Assembly (NCBI RefSeq): GCF_040222815.1
Contig: NZ_JAVKCH010000015.1
Location: 372,001-436,000 of the forward strand
Source of the DNA: Imperialibacter sp040222815
GTDB lineage: Bacteria; Bacteroidota; Bacteroidia; Cytophagales; Cyclobacteriaceae
Direction of reading: 5' to 3'
DNA: 64,000 nt
Under the pieces are notes generated by a model. It had not been told where the DNA came from. It made no database searches and saw only the letters and a list, made by a program, of their open reading frames with translations. Position 1 is the stretch's first letter. Each line of letters starts with the position of its first letter. The position numbers and the translations under genes were made by a program. Shown one piece after another: positions 62,392 through 64,000 of this stretch.

Positions 62392-63323
62392 TCTAAAATT
62401 TTAGGGCCTACCGTATTCACTTCGGAAATGTAAAGATTGGCAGATATGCCTCGCTTTTTAAGAATGCTTTCCATGACTTGTCCGGCTTTTGTTATTGCAT
62501 CCAATCCATCAGCCAGGGCAAACATGGCCGGGCCGGAGCCTGAAATACCAAAACCAATAATGCCTTCTGAAGACAATGCGGCTTCTTTGATTTCATAAAA
62601 ATGCGGGATCAAAGTAGCTCTTTTCGGCTCCACAATCTCATCCATCAGGGCTCTGCGCATTAAACCAAGGTCGTTGGTGTAAAGTGCTGACACAAAACCG
62701 GCTAAATTACCGGCGTACTTTACCGAGGCTTTCATTGCCACCTCTTTTGGCAAAAGAGCACGGGCGTCACCCGTAGACACTTCCACGGCCGGGTGCAAAA
62801 CCGCCACATACATATTCGTCGGCACCGGCAAAGAAAGCACCTCCAGAGGCTCGTAGCTTTTTACCAGCGTGATACCTCCAAGAAGCGACGGTGCCACATT
62901 GTCGGCGTGGCCACTGCCACAGGCTATTCGCTCACCCTCTACAGCAAAGGGCAGCAAGTCCCTTTGGCTCATGGGCCTTCCCAGCAATTCGTTGACAGCA
63001 AAAACACCTGCCACCGCACTGGCAGCGCTGGAGCCCATTCCACTTCCAAAAGGCATCCTCTTGTGAAGAGACATTTCGATACCCCCTTTATAGTCAATTG
63101 CCTGCAAAAACTGGTTGGCTGAAATGCCTGCGGTGTTCTTCGCTGCATCTTTCGACAGCCGTCCCTCGTCCCCTTCGATGGAGGTGATAGTTACTCCTCT
63201 TCCGTTTGTTTTTTTAGCCACTAATTCATCGCCCGGGCCGTTAATGGCCAGTCCGAGAATGTCGAAGCCACAGGTTAAATTAGCTACAGTTGCAGGAGCA
63301 AACACTTTGATACTATCCGCCAT
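62388..63323 (-). CDS. thrB: Homoserine kinase
   Basis: ThrB phosphorylates homoserine. The 311-residue GHMP kinase begins MADSIKVFAPATVANLTCGFDI shown in part, with the ATP motif MPFGSGMGSSAASAVAGVFA near 90 and IGFGISGSGPAMFALADG near 255. The start is the ATG at 63323; the TTG at 63335 is less likely. It overlaps the end of thrA by 11 bases and thrC by 4. Confidence 0.95.
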   Translation of the reverse strand: MADSIKVFAPATVANLTCGFDILGLAINGPGDELVAKKTNGRGVTITSIEGDEGRLSKDAAKNTAGISANQFLQAIDYKGGIEMSLHKRMPFGSGMGSSAASAVAGVFAVNELLGRPMSQRDLLPFAVEGERIACGSGHADNVAPSLLGGITLVKSYEPLEVLSLPVPTNMYVAVLHPAVEVSTGDARALLPKEVAMKASVKYAGNLAGFVSALYTNDLGLMRRALMDEIVEPKRATLIPHFYEIKEAALSSEGIIGFGISGSGPAMFALADGLDAITKAGQVMESILKKRGISANLYISEVNTVGPKILD

Positions 63324-64000
63324 AACCACCTGCAAATTTGTAATTGTCCTGAATAAAGTGATTGCTGATGCTGATGATCTCTGCGAAAACGCCCGCCGAG
63401 GTGACTTCCGCTCCGGCTCCCGGCCCTTTTACCACCAAAGGCCTTTCAAAATACCTTTGGGTGGTGAAGGAAATAATGTTGTCGCTGCCGGAAAGGCTGT
63501 AAAACGGATGTTCGGCATCGACAGCTTGGAGCGAAATGGACGCTTTCCCTTCCTCTACCTTCGCAATAAAACGAAGCTTTTTCCCCTCATCCATCGCCTT
63601 CTTTCTCATGGCTTCCAGTCTGCCATCTTCTTTTTTTAGTTCTTCAAAAAAAGCATCAATGTTGGGCGCCTTGAAACAGGCCTCCGACAAGATTGGCTCC
63701 AGCTTCACGTCTTTTATGTCGAGCTTCTGGCCAGCCTCTCTGCCCAAAATCAATATCTTTCTTGCCACGTCCATCCCGTTCAGGTCGTCTCTTGGGTCGG
63801 GTTCCGTCAGCCCTTTGCTGCGTGCCTCGGTCACCACCTGACTGAATGGCACACCTTCTTTGAAGCTGTTGAATATATAGGAAAGTGTGCCAGACAAAAT
63901 CCCTTCTATTTTGATGATCTTATCGCCACTGTACTTCAAATCATTGAGCGTGTTGATGACGGGTAGCCCCGCACCGACATTCGTTTCGTACATGAATTTC
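63313..64000 (-). CDS. thrA: Bifunctional aspartokinase/homoserine dehydrogenase, C-terminal part
   Basis: The window holds about 229 C-terminal residues; the rest lies beyond the right edge. The visible part is the homoserine dehydrogenase catalytic domain: YETNVGAGLPVINTLNDL, IEGILSGTLSYIFNSF, GLTEPDPRDDLNGMDVARK, and the final AEVTSAGVFAEI. The wording is closest to the bifunctional ThrA type, but the aspartokinase half cannot be seen. It overlaps thrB by 11 bases and heads the operon. Confidence 0.9.
   Translation of the reverse strand, partial: KFMYETNVGAGLPVINTLNDLKYSGDKIIKIEGILSGTLSYIFNSFKEGVPFSQVVTEARSKGLTEPDPRDDLNGMDVARKILILGREAGQKLDIKDVKLEPILSEACFKAPNIDAFFEELKKEDGRLEAMRKKAMDEGKKLRFIAKVEEGKASISLQAVDAEHPFYSLSGSDNIISFTTQRYFERPLVVKGPGAGAEVTSAGVFAEIISISNHFIQDNYKFAGGYGG

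Overview
The window is chromosomal DNA from a member of the Bacteroidota, most likely of the order Cytophagales (inference). Supporting signs: a 1714-residue protein with a type IX secretion C-terminal sorting domain (55237..60381); promoter -7 boxes of the Bacteroidota form TAnnTTTG; very few Shine-Dalgarno sequences; single-chain glycyl-tRNA synthetase; lipoprotein-type LptC; and families typical of the phylum (DUF721 next to recF, DUF493, FeoB-associated Cys-rich protein, DUF4105). I see no rRNA, tRNA, CRISPR array, insertion sequence or prophage.

Layout. 1-9 kb, mostly plus strand: gmhA, comM, nadC, a YcxB-like membrane protein, recX, DoxX, DinB, then a tight pair of an ATP-grasp ligase and a LysE-type exporter, followed by a convergent DUF4105 membrane protein and a radical SAM/SPASM enzyme. 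9-12 kb, minus strand: a 53-residue FeoB-associated Cys-rich protein, an inositol monophosphatase, rsmI, pterin carbinolamine dehydratase, a lipoprotein methyltransferase and DUF493. 12-19.7 kb, minus strand: an envelope cluster of coaX, an unassigned outer-membrane barrel, a TPR protein, lptC, a 50-residue membrane protein, a CNNM/CBS transporter and a PpiD-like chaperone. 19.7-30.5 kb: anmK, an NhaD-type antiporter, lysC-ribH-TPR, a GH20-like hydrolase paired with an acyltransferase-like membrane protein, pdhA, and recF-DUF721.

30.5-35.2 kb: a membrane-anchored AraC regulator, an Lnt-like nitrilase, a hypothetical membrane protein, a Crp-type regulator and a 500-base non-coding stretch with two hairpins. 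35-47.3 kb, minus strand: M16 peptidase, DUF697 protein, and the run dgt, RND/MMPL exporter, ileS, lspA. 47.4-50.6 kb looks like a small accessory block inserted among housekeeping genes: an exported intradiol dioxygenase, an anchored M90 peptidase and a class II Fic protein. 50.6-64 kb: glyS, a CPA2 antiporter, a DUF547 lipoprotein, the large T9SS protein, a LOG-family hydrolase and the thrA-thrB-thrC operon, with thrA running off the right edge.

How the genes fit together. Several sets serve the envelope: gmhA (LPS core heptose), lptC and its neighbours (LPS export), lspA and the Lnt-like protein (lipoproteins), anmK (peptidoglycan recycling). lysC and thrABC make aspartate-family amino acids. 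Gene calls for housekeeping enzymes are firm. The least explained material is the ATP-grasp/LysE pair, the DUF4105 protein with a possible permuted papain-like His/Cys pair, the lipoprotein methyltransferase, the GH20/acyltransferase pair, the small protein overlapping lptC, and three genes whose -7 box sits only 4-5 nt before the start codon, which implies leaderless mRNAs.
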